Shown here: positions 20,024 through 27,303 of the stretch, one piece after another
How the letters are laid out: every line of letters starts with the position of its first letter
How positions within the stretch are numbered: the stretch's first letter is position 1
Assembly: GCA_902826685.1 (NCBI GenBank)
Contig: CADEFT010000021.1
Location: 91,694-136,056, forward strand
Source: an uncultured Acidobacteriota bacterium
GTDB lineage: Bacteria; Acidobacteriota; Terriglobia; Bryobacterales; Bryobacteraceae
DNA length: 44,363 nt
Direction: 5' to 3'
Position numbers and translations under genes: made by a program
The notes under the pieces: generated by a model
The model's database searches: none
The model's input: only the letters and a program-made list of their open reading frames with translations
Told to the model about the DNA's origin: nothing

Positions 20024-21156
20024 CGGAGCACCTCGACCGCGGCTCCGTCCACCAGGCTCGCCGGAACGGGGGCAACAACGATCGTTTCTCCGTCTTTCAG
20101 CCCGGACAGGACCTCGATCTGCGTGCCGGGCGCCGCGCCCAAGGTGACCAGCCGCGTCCGTGCCACCCCGCCTTCGATCACGAAGACCGATTGCAGTTGC
20201 CCGCGTTCCACTACGGATTCCCTGGGAACCGCCAACGCCTCGCGCGTCCCCGCGGCGAACTCCGCCCGGCCGAAAAGACCCGAACGCAAATTCGAAGCGG
20301 CCGGAAGATCGATCTTCACGATGCCCGTTCGCGAGGCCGCATCCACTGCCGGCAGAACTTCACTCACGCGCGCGGAAAACGTACGGTCATCCACCGTCAC
20401 CTTGACCGGCTGTCCCATGCGAACGGCGCCTAGACGCGATTGCTCGACGTTCGCCTCCAGCCGGAAGCCGCCCTCCCGCTCCATCGTAAATAGCGGTGAG
20501 CCGGGCGTCACCAATGTCCCTGGTTCGATCGTCTTCGAGAGAATGACGCCGGAGAAAGGCGCGGCGATCGTCGTATAGGTCTGCTGAATGCCCGCGGTCC
20601 GCACCGCCTGTTCCACTTGCGCGAGCTTTGCATCGAACTGCGCTCTACGCGATCGCGCCGCATCAAGCGACGATTGCGCCGCCTGAAGACGCGCCGAGGC
20701 CTCGTCGAACTCCTGCCGGGTGACGGAGCGCTTCTCCAGCAGCTCCTGCATGCGCTGAAACGTAGCTTGAGCCAGGTTGACCTGCGCCTTCGCCCCCGCG
20801 ATGGCGCTGTCGGCCTCTGGAATCGCGCTGCGCACCTCGTCGCGATTCGCTTCCGCCTGGATCACGGCGGCTTGCTGATCGCGCGCATCCAGAATCACCA
20901 GCGTCTGGCCTTCGGCCACGCGATCGCCGGTCTGTGCGCGCACTTCCCTGGCATAGCCCATCAGCTTCGCCGAGACCGTCGCGGACACACGAGCGCGAAC
21001 CGTGCCCGAGGCTTCATAGGCCGACGGCAGCGAGACGCGCCCGGCAACGGCGGTTTGCACTACCACGGGCGCCGTCGCGATCTTCCGCTCGGCAGGCGAT
21101 TCCTTGCGGCCGCACGCTGTCGAGATCAGGAACAGAACAATCAGCGGAAAACGCAT
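20020..21156 (-). CDS. RND efflux adaptor lipoprotein (membrane fusion protein)
   Basis: A 378-residue periplasmic adaptor. The N-terminus is a lipoprotein signal with a cysteine at 15 (LISTAC). The body has the usual order: first half of the lipoyl domain (GYAREVRAQTGDRVAEGQTL), an alpha-helical hairpin (~95–165), second lipoyl half (TYTTIAAPFSGVILSKTIEPG), beta-barrel, and membrane-proximal domain. It would bridge the RND pump and the TolC-type channel. Start and stop are both overlapped: the ATG shares one base with the upstream TAA, and the stop overlaps the pump start by 4 bases. Confidence 0.94.
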
Positions 21157-22484
21157 TAGTTGAGAACCTCCGAATCCGCGGTGAGAGTGCCCGCCGCCAG
21201 TTCAAGCAGCATCGCCGCGACGCGTTGATCGTGAATCGCGGCGATTTGCCGCGTCTGCGTCTCGATCAGCGCCGTCTCGGTCCGCAATAGATCGGTGACC
21301 GTAGCCAGGCCGGCGGCGTAGCGATTCTGCGAGATGCGCAGGCTCTCCTGCGCTTCCTCGGCGGCCGCGCGCGCCGTTTGAATGCGCTGCTGCGCCGCCT
21401 TAAGGTTCGCCCAGGCCTGCCGCACCTGCAAGCGCACGGCCGATTCAATCCGGGCACCTTCGGCGTCCGCCTGGCGCTGTGCCGCCACGCTCGATTCGAT
21501 CCTGGCCTTATCGGCTAACCCGTTGAACAGGTTCCAGCGGAGCCCGATCGAAACCAGCCAGTTGGCGCCGCCTTGATTGTAGAAGCGCTGGCGGGCGGCC
21601 TCGAACGCTCCCCGAGCCACCACCTGCGGCATATAGTTGGACCGCGCATCCGCCTGCCGGACCACCGCGATGTCCCTCGCAAGCTGCGCCTGGCGATTCT
21701 CCGGCCGCCCGCGGCTGGACTGTTCGAGACCGGCGAGGCTCTCTGGAGAGACCGGAAGATCTTTCAACGATGTGGTAAGCGTGTGGGCCGTGTCGAGCGG
21801 CAACCCCATCGCCTCGTTCAGCGACGCGCGCGCCACTTCCAGATCCGCCGTGCGCTGAATCTCTTCTTCCTTGACCTTTGCCAGGTGTACACGAATCGAG
21901 AGCACATCCGCGTCCGTCGCCATGCCCGCCGAACGCCGGGCCTCGGCGCGCTCCAGACCCGACTCGGCGGATCGCTGAGCCTGCGCGGTTACCCGCAGTT
22001 GTTCGGCGGTCAGCAAGGCGGCATAGTAAGCTCGGGCCGTCCGCTGAATGGCATCCATTCGTTCGCGGCGCATCGACTCGCCGGCCGACGATTGCGCCAA
22101 TTCCGCTACCTGAACCGCATGGCGGGTCTTGCCGCCGTCATACAGCGGTTGCTCAGCGGCAACCACGGACTGAAAGTTGTTCAGAAACCCCGGCCGGTTC
22201 AGTGCCGGCAGAGCGAAACTCTCCTGCGTGAACTGGCGCTGCGTCAACAGCGACGAGAATACAAACACCGGGTTGTCGCTGCGAGTCCAGGATTCCGAAT
22301 AGTTCACCTTCGGCAGCAGGCCGCTTCGGGCTTCCGTAATCCCGGCCTTCGCGACGTCCCTGGCGGCGGCCGAAGCCCGCAGCGATGGATGAAGCTGAAG
22401 CGCCTGTCCAACGGCTTCCTTCAGAGAGAGTGGGTCCTGGCCCATCGCCGCGGTGGCCAGGGCCAGAAGAATGATCCGTTTCAT
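21156..22484 (-). CDS. TolC-family outer-membrane efflux channel
   Basis: A 442-residue TolC-type protein with a short signal sequence (MKRIILLALATAAMGQ). It shows the duplicated OEP arrangement: LSLKEAVGQALQLHPSL, long coiled-coil helices with AQAQRSAESGLERAEARRSA, and the second-half landmark GLRWNLFNG followed by RISQNRYAAGLATVTDLL. The frame is open to a GTG at 22502, but the signal peptide fits ATG 22484. It is the first gene of the efflux operon. A 25-base perfect palindrome lies 35 bases upstream and probably controls it. Confidence 0.94.
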   Translation of the reverse strand: MKRIILLALATAAMGQDPLSLKEAVGQALQLHPSLRASAAARDVAKAGITEARSGLLPKVNYSESWTRSDNPVFVFSSLLTQRQFTQESFALPALNRPGFLNNFQSVVAAEQPLYDGGKTRHAVQVAELAQSSAGESMRRERMDAIQRTARAYYAALLTAEQLRVTAQAQRSAESGLERAEARRSAGMATDADVLSIRVHLAKVKEEEIQRTADLEVARASLNEAMGLPLDTAHTLTTSLKDLPVSPESLAGLEQSSRGRPENRQAQLARDIAVVRQADARSNYMPQVVARGAFEAARQRFYNQGGANWLVSIGLRWNLFNGLADKARIESSVAAQRQADAEGARIESAVRLQVRQAWANLKAAQQRIQTARAAAEEAQESLRISQNRYAAGLATVTDLLRTETALIETQTRQIAAIHDQRVAAMLLELAAGTLTADSEVLN

Positions 22485-22518
22485 GGCGTTTCCATTTCTC
22501 ACGACGCATTCTTACACG

Positions 22519-22543
22519 GAAAGTGACAGGCTTTGTCACTTTC
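22519..22543. promoter_or_regulatory. Perfect 10-bp inverted repeat, candidate operator between the efflux operon and the ECF sigma gene
   Basis: GAAAGTGACA and TGTCACTTTC are exact inverted repeats separated by GGCTT. The 25-base site lies 35 bases before the TolC start and 56 bases before the ECF sigma start, in a divergent gap. Its symmetry and size fit a TetR/MarR/GntR-like dimer. No such regulator gene is next to it, so the binding protein would be encoded elsewhere. Confidence 0.6.
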
Positions 22544-22598
22544 GCTTCCCGGCTGCGTCCGTGGAAGCGAGGAGGATTCGCCGCTACAATCACAGAAC

Positions 22599-23216
22599 AT
22601 GGACCGCGCGGCCGAAACGGCGCTTGCCCGTCAGCTATTGAGTGGGACTACAGGTGCCTTCGACCGTTTCGTCCAGCATTTCCGGTCGAAGATTTTTAAC
22701 TACAGCTGGCTGATGTGCGGCCAGCGCGAAGATGCCGAGGAAGTGGCCCAGGAGACGCTGCTGCGCGTGTTTGAGCGATTCGCCGAATTGCGGGATCCGG
22801 AGCGGGTCCGGCCGTGGGTTTTCCGCATCGCGAAAAACGCCTGTCTCACCAAGCGCCGCCGCAGCCTGTTTGCTCCGTCCGCCAACGAGGAGATTTCTCT
22901 CGACAGCCTGATGCCCGCGCGGAATGGCGAGGGTGGCGCGATGAAGCTGGAAATCGCGGATTGGTCTCATGTGCCGGAGGATCAGGCGATGCGATCCCAG
23001 ATGCAGAGAGAAATGCGCCGGGCCATCGGCGAATTGCCGGAGATCTATCGCGCGGTCATCCTGCTGCGCGATGTGGAGGAACTGACCACCGGGGAAACGG
23101 CGCAGATTCTCGACGTCACCGAAGATGTGGTCAAGACGCGGCTGCACCGCGCGCGCCTGGCGGTGCGCAAGGATTTGGATGCGCGTCTGCGAGGTGTACT
23201 GGTGGAGGCGAAATGA
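22599..23216 (+). CDS. ECF RNA polymerase sigma factor (1 of 4)
   Basis: A 205-residue extracytoplasmic-function sigma factor. Region 2 is FDRFVQHFRSKIFNYSW to QREDAEEVAQETLLRVFERF (about 20–70). A linker of some 50 residues follows, then region 4 with LPEIYRAVILLRDVEEL and the helix-turn-helix TTGETAQILDVTEDVVKTRL (~145–185). The open frame extends upstream, but that part lacks homology, so I use ATG 22599. AGGAGG (22570–22575) is too far to serve it well, and TACAAT at 22585–22590 could give a near-leaderless transcript. Its stop overlaps the anti-sigma start (ATGA). It is divergent from the efflux operon, which it may or may not control. Confidence 0.92.
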   Translation: MDRAAETALARQLLSGTTGAFDRFVQHFRSKIFNYSWLMCGQREDAEEVAQETLLRVFERFAELRDPERVRPWVFRIAKNACLTKRRRSLFAPSANEEISLDSLMPARNGEGGAMKLEIADWSHVPEDQAMRSQMQREMRRAIGELPEIYRAVILLRDVEELTTGETAQILDVTEDVVKTRLHRARLAVRKDLDARLRGVLVEAK

Positions 23217-23470
23217 GCGCTTCCGGACAATGCAGGGAAGTCTTCGCGTTGCTATCGCAATACCTCGACGTCGAACTGCCGCCGGATGCCTGTGGCGCCA
23301 TCGAGGAGCACATTAAGGACTGCCCCCCGTGTATTGAATTCACCGAGAGCCTGAAGAAGACGATCGCTCTCTGCCGCCAGTACTCTCCAGGAGAAATCCC
23401 TCCGGAACTGAACGAACAGTCGCGTGCCGAACTCGAGCGGGCCTACCGCCGGATGCTGGCGTCGCGATAG
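23213..23470 (+). CDS. Zinc-finger (ZAS-type) anti-sigma factor
   Basis: An 85-residue soluble protein with the zf-HC2/ZAS motif H33-x3-C37-x2-C40 (HIKDCPPC) and an upstream Cys7. There is no membrane helix, so it acts in the cytoplasm. ZAS proteins hold their ECF sigma inactive, and the cysteines can release it on redox change. The 4-base overlap with the sigma gene makes the pairing near certain. It ends 6 bases from a convergent ABC permease gene. Confidence 0.9.
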   Translation: MSASGQCREVFALLSQYLDVELPPDACGAIEEHIKDCPPCIEFTESLKKTIALCRQYSPGEIPPELNEQSRAELERAYRRMLASR

Positions 23471-23476
23471 CGAAGG

Positions 23477-24535
23477 CTATTCCGTCCCATAGTCGATCTC
23501 GGTTCGCCGGATCGCGCGGGCCGCCGCGTAAAGCACCAGCAGCGTTACACCCGCCACTCCCGCCAGGGCGAAGGACGCGGAAGCGGATTCCGCCGGCGCC
23601 AGCAGCAGTTTCGCCACCGCCGGAATATCGTCGTCTATGGGCACGGCCGGCACCGGGCACAGCGACTGCACATAGTGCAGCACGCTCAAGCGCTGCAGCA
23701 TCGCCGGCAGGAAACCGTTGATGCTTTCCCAAAGCAGCAGCACCACCGCGGGTATGATCGGGTTGCGCACCAGCAGGCCCGCGGCGAGGAAAACGCTGCC
23801 GTAGCCGATGCAGGCCAGCGCCGCCGCCGCAATGTACCAGAACAGGTGCGCCGGGCCCGCTCCGCCCCAATACGCGTCTACCTCCACCGGATTCTGATAC
23901 CACATCACGGCGAAGAAACAGGCGGCCGTTCCCAAACCGAAGATCACCATCGAAGCCGCCACGCCCGCCAGATATTTTCCGATCATCACCGTTTCGCGGC
24001 GCGCCGGAGCGAGCAGCCAGTAATGCAGCGTCTTATCCAGCATCTCGCCGCGAAACAGGTTCATGAAGATGCCCAGGCATCCGAAGAAAATCGCCAGCCG
24101 CAGATAGAAATACTGAAACACCGTCGCCAGCACCGTTCGATCCTCGTCGAAGTTCGCAATCTGCCGCGACTGGATCCCGGTCAACACCCGGTTGGTGAAT
24201 CGTAGGCGCACCTGGCGCGTGCCATCGCTGTAGAGCCAGGAATCGTGCTCCCGTTCGCCGTCCTCCCAGTGATGCCGGCGAATGGGCCGGCCCAGCCGCC
24301 GTTCGATCTCGTCGAGAGTCTGTCCCTCGGCGATGGTGTCGAGCTGCGCCCGCGACGCCGCGGACTTGGACCACGCCTCGCGCTTCCATTTGACCTCGAG
24401 TCCATGGCCCAGGAAGATCAGCATGGGAAACAGCGCCAATCCATACACCCAGAAGCCGCGCTTGGAAAAGAACGCGCGGCGCACTTCGAGCCTGGCGATC
24501 AGAAGCGCCTGGCGCAACCGGAACGCGAGATTCAT
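23477..24535 (-). CDS. ABC-2 type permease with a BamE/SmpA-like soluble insert
   Basis: A 352-residue permease. After one N-terminal membrane helix (WVYGLALFPMLIFLGHGL), residues ~50–135 form a soluble, presumably external, segment. Its pattern IAEGQTLDEIERRLGRPIRR, then DSWLYSDGTRQVRLRF and TGIQSRQ resembles the SmpA/OmlA (BamE) fold: G-x-T-x-x-E-x-x-x-x-LG-x-P, then W-x-Y, then L-x-F. The remaining helices (IFFGCLGIFMNLF onward, ~145–345) are ABC-2-like. It is the last gene of the sigma/FecR/ABC operon, overlapping its ATPase by 4 bases. The insert call rests on pattern only. The substrate is unknown. Confidence 0.85.
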   Translation of the reverse strand: MNLAFRLRQALLIARLEVRRAFFSKRGFWVYGLALFPMLIFLGHGLEVKWKREAWSKSAASRAQLDTIAEGQTLDEIERRLGRPIRRHHWEDGEREHDSWLYSDGTRQVRLRFTNRVLTGIQSRQIANFDEDRTVLATVFQYFYLRLAIFFGCLGIFMNLFRGEMLDKTLHYWLLAPARRETVMIGKYLAGVAASMVIFGLGTAACFFAVMWYQNPVEVDAYWGGAGPAHLFWYIAAAALACIGYGSVFLAAGLLVRNPIIPAVVLLLWESINGFLPAMLQRLSVLHYVQSLCPVPAVPIDDDIPAVAKLLLAPAESASASFALAGVAGVTLLVLYAAARAIRRTEIDYGTE

Positions 24536-25473
24536 GAGCGTCCTCCCGAACCGATCAGATAGCCATAAAGCGAGTCGACATTTTCATCGGCTGGAATCAC
24601 GCCTTCAATCTCATGGCTCTGTACGGCGATGCGGCCCAGGGCCTGCGCGAACTCATCGCGGCTGCGTGTCGATACCAACAGCCCGGCCCCATCGTCCTGC
24701 AGACGCACTTCGGTCACATGCGGCTCTCCGAAAAGCATCGCGGCCACGCGCGACGCGTCGCGGCATCGCACCAGGAACTGGCTGGGATGTTCGGAAATCT
24801 CGCTGCGCACGTTGCGGATCTCGCCTTCCGCCACAATCATTCCATTCGAGATGAGAATCACCTGGTCTGAGATGACATCCACCTCCTGCAGGACATGGCT
24901 TGAGAGAATCACATGCCGCTCCTCGGCGGCCCACTCGCGAAACAAGGAGATGGTTTCGGCGCGCACCAGCGGATCGAGCCCGTTTAACGGTTCATCGAGC
25001 ACCACCACCTCCGGATCGTGCGCCATCGCCTGCGCCAGCCGGATTCGCTGGCGCATGCCCTTGGAATAAGCGGCCACCTTCCGGCCGGCCGCTTCCCTCA
25101 GGTTCACGCGTTCAATCGCGCGCCAGGCAAGGCGCTCGGCTTCGGCGCGAGTGTGGCCGTAAAGCAGCAGGCCGGTCAGCACGAAATCGAACCCCGTCAC
25201 TCCGCGCGGCGCCGCGTCGTACTGCGTCGCATAGCCGAGCACGCGCATCAGCTTCTCCGGATCGCGCGGCGAGATTCCGCGCACGCTCACCGTCCCGCGT
25301 TCCGGAAAGATCAGGCCGGCCATCAGATTCATCAACGTCGTCTTGCCGGAGCCGTTCGGGCCCACCAGCGCGGTGATGCCGGGCGGGACGTTCAACGAAA
25401 CCCTATTGACCCCCAGCACCTCGCCGTAGAACTTACTGACGCCGTCAAACACCACCTCGGGATCGCGCATCAT
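24532..25473 (-). CDS. ABC transporter ATPase (second pair)
   Basis: A 313-residue ABC ATPase with Walker A GPNGSGKT (38–45), signature YSKGMRQRI, Walker B VVVLDEPLNGLDP and the switch histidine in ILSSHVLQEVD. About 90 residues of C-terminal extension follow, as in CcmA/DrrA-like exporters. The frame is open far upstream, but that part is the antisense of another frame; the start is ATG 25473, which overlaps the upstream permease stop (ATGATG). It should energise the permease encoded directly downstream. Confidence 0.93.
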   Translation of the reverse strand: MMRDPEVVFDGVSKFYGEVLGVNRVSLNVPPGITALVGPNGSGKTTLMNLMAGLIFPERGTVSVRGISPRDPEKLMRVLGYATQYDAAPRGVTGFDFVLTGLLLYGHTRAEAERLAWRAIERVNLREAAGRKVAAYSKGMRQRIRLAQAMAHDPEVVVLDEPLNGLDPLVRAETISLFREWAAEERHVILSSHVLQEVDVISDQVILISNGMIVAEGEIRNVRSEISEHPSQFLVRCRDASRVAAMLFGEPHVTEVRLQDDGAGLLVSTRSRDEFAQALGRIAVQSHEIEGVIPADENVDSLYGYLIGSGGRS

Positions 25474-26333
25474 TTCACGACCTCCACGGCGCGCAGTTTC
25501 CGCAAAAGCGCCCAGCCGAAGACCAGCGTCATCGCCGCCAGGCACACGGCGCTCGGCCAGGCTTCGAGATCGCGCGGCAACTCGAGCCCGAGAAACGCAT
25601 GCCACAGGTTGCTCATATTCACGGCCGGATTCAGATACAACCCCCAGCGCTCGCGGAACACCGCGTTGATCACCTGGCCGGCGCCCGCCGTTACGAAGAA
25701 CAGCGCCAGAATCAGCGCGCCCGCGATGATGCGCCACTTCACCCAGGCGGAACTGGCGAGCGCCACCAGGCTTACGAAAAAGATCCACAACATCAGTCCG
25801 CCCAGAATCGCCGGCGCCAGCCTCCAGTTCGCCGCCACCCAGTCCCAACCCGCCATGCTCGATTGCAACAGCAACAGCAGCGCCGCCGGAATCCAGGTGG
25901 GAAGGGAGAGCAGGCCGGTCAGCACGATCAGGCGCGCGGCGGCGTAGTCGCGCGGCGTCTGCGGGCGGCTGAAATAGAGCGACAGTCCGCCGTTGGCAAG
26001 GTCCGGCGCCACCAGGCCCGGCCCGGCGAGCGCCGCCAGAATGACGGCGAAAGCCGCCTGCGCGTTCATCCATATGAGGAAGAACGAAGCGTTGATCTCC
26101 AGCATTTTCGCGGCATCGCCCATGCCCAAACCGCGCCACAGGTCCTGGCGGTTGCCGACGTAGATCATCGCCATCGCCACCACCACCGGCAACATCGATA
26201 GCATCAGCGCGATCAGCACCAGCCGCTGATCCATCATGCGCCGCCACGCAAAACGCGGAAAGGCGAGCAGCCGCGTCCATCGTCCCGTCAGCGGCCCGGA
26301 ATAGCGCTGATAGCCGCGCTTATAAACGGCCAT
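25470..26333 (-). CDS. ABC-2 type permease (first pair)
   Basis: A 287-residue membrane protein that starts MAVYKRGYQRYSGPLTGRW, a conserved opening for permeases of this acidobacterial/deltaproteobacterial ABC-2 type. It has about six helices, including LVLIALMLSMLPVVVAMAMI, FAVILAALAGPGLVAPDLA, and LAPAILGGLMLWIFFVSLV. The SRPQTPRDY segment after the second helix region is typical of ABC-2 exporters. ATG 26333 lies 14 bases inside the upstream ATPase gene. It probably forms a transporter with that ATPase. Confidence 0.9.
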   Translation of the reverse strand: MAVYKRGYQRYSGPLTGRWTRLLAFPRFAWRRMMDQRLVLIALMLSMLPVVVAMAMIYVGNRQDLWRGLGMGDAAKMLEINASFFLIWMNAQAAFAVILAALAGPGLVAPDLANGGLSLYFSRPQTPRDYAAARLIVLTGLLSLPTWIPAALLLLLQSSMAGWDWVAANWRLAPAILGGLMLWIFFVSLVALASSAWVKWRIIAGALILALFFVTAGAGQVINAVFRERWGLYLNPAVNMSNLWHAFLGLELPRDLEAWPSAVCLAAMTLVFGWALLRKLRAVEVVK

Positions 26334-27303
26334 TGGCCACCTCCTCGCGCGGCGGCGCACTGGCGGGCGCGGCTGGCAGGTGGCCCACCGCCTTTAGGAA
26401 AATCTCTTCCAGTGAATCGCGCCGGTTCGTCAACTTGCGGATCGCCAGTTGATGGCGCGCGGCCAGGCGCCAGATTTCGCGCAGCTCCACATCGAGCGGC
26501 AGCACGATGCGCCAGCGTCCGCCGCCTTCGTTCATCGCCTCGGCGCCGATCTCGCGCAGCGATTCCGCGAACTCCGGCGCGTCGCCCGATACTTCCAATT
26601 CGACAAAGCGCCGGTTCTGGTGCCGCTCGGCTTCAAGATCGGTCTGATGAACGATGCGGCCGGCCTTGAGTATGACCACTTCGTCGCAAACCTGCTCCAC
26701 GTCGCCCAGCAGGTGCGAGCACAACAGCACGTTCATCCCGTGATCCTGTTTCATTTCGCGAATCAGCTCGATCATGCGCGCGCGGGCCGATGGATCGAGG
26801 CCGTTGGTGGGCTCGTCGAGAATCACCAGTTCCGGTCCATGCACGATCGCCTGCGCGAGCTTCGCCATCTGCTTCATGCCCAGCGAATAGGTGCCCACCT
26901 TGCGATAGCGCGCCTCGCCAAGGCCCACGTGAAACAGGACCTCATGCGCTTTTTCGAGCGCGGCTTCGGAGGGAACGCCCGAAACCTCGGCCATCAGGCG
27001 CACAAAGCTCACACCCGTCATGTCGGCCAGAAAGGCGTCGTTTTCCGGCATGTAACCCAGACGGGCGCGCACCTCGCGCGGCTGCCGGTGGCAATCGAAT
27101 CCGAGGATGCGCGCCGAGCCGGCGTGCGGCGCATGAAAGCCGAGCAGCGTTTGAATCAGCGTCGATTTCCCGGCGCCGTTGGGGCCCAGCAGCCCGATCG
27201 CCCGGCCGGTTCCAGACGCGCCGAGGCGGCAGGTGATTCCGTCCAGAATCTCCCGCCGCCCCAGTCTTACGCGTAAATTTTCAATTTCAACCACCGATTG
27301 CAT
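26320..27303 (-). CDS. ABC transporter ATPase (first pair)
   Basis: A 327-residue ABC ATPase: Walker A GPNGAGKS (40–47), signature YSLGMKQ, Walker B LVILDEPTNGLDP, and the SHLLGDVEQ switch region, followed by a DrrA-like C-terminal extension. ATG 27303 lies 17 bases inside the 3' end of the FecR gene. It is paired with the permease at 25470–26333. Two ATPase–permease pairs in a row suggest either a four-gene heteromeric exporter or two related exporters under one switch. Confidence 0.93.
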   Translation of the reverse strand: MQSVVEIENLRVRLGRREILDGITCRLGASGTGRAIGLLGPNGAGKSTLIQTLLGFHAPHAGSARILGFDCHRQPREVRARLGYMPENDAFLADMTGVSFVRLMAEVSGVPSEAALEKAHEVLFHVGLGEARYRKVGTYSLGMKQMAKLAQAIVHGPELVILDEPTNGLDPSARARMIELIREMKQDHGMNVLLCSHLLGDVEQVCDEVVILKAGRIVHQTDLEAERHQNRRFVELEVSGDAPEFAESLREIGAEAMNEGGGRWRIVLPLDVELREIWRLAARHQLAIRKLTNRRDSLEEIFLKAVGHLPAAPASAPPREEVANGRL

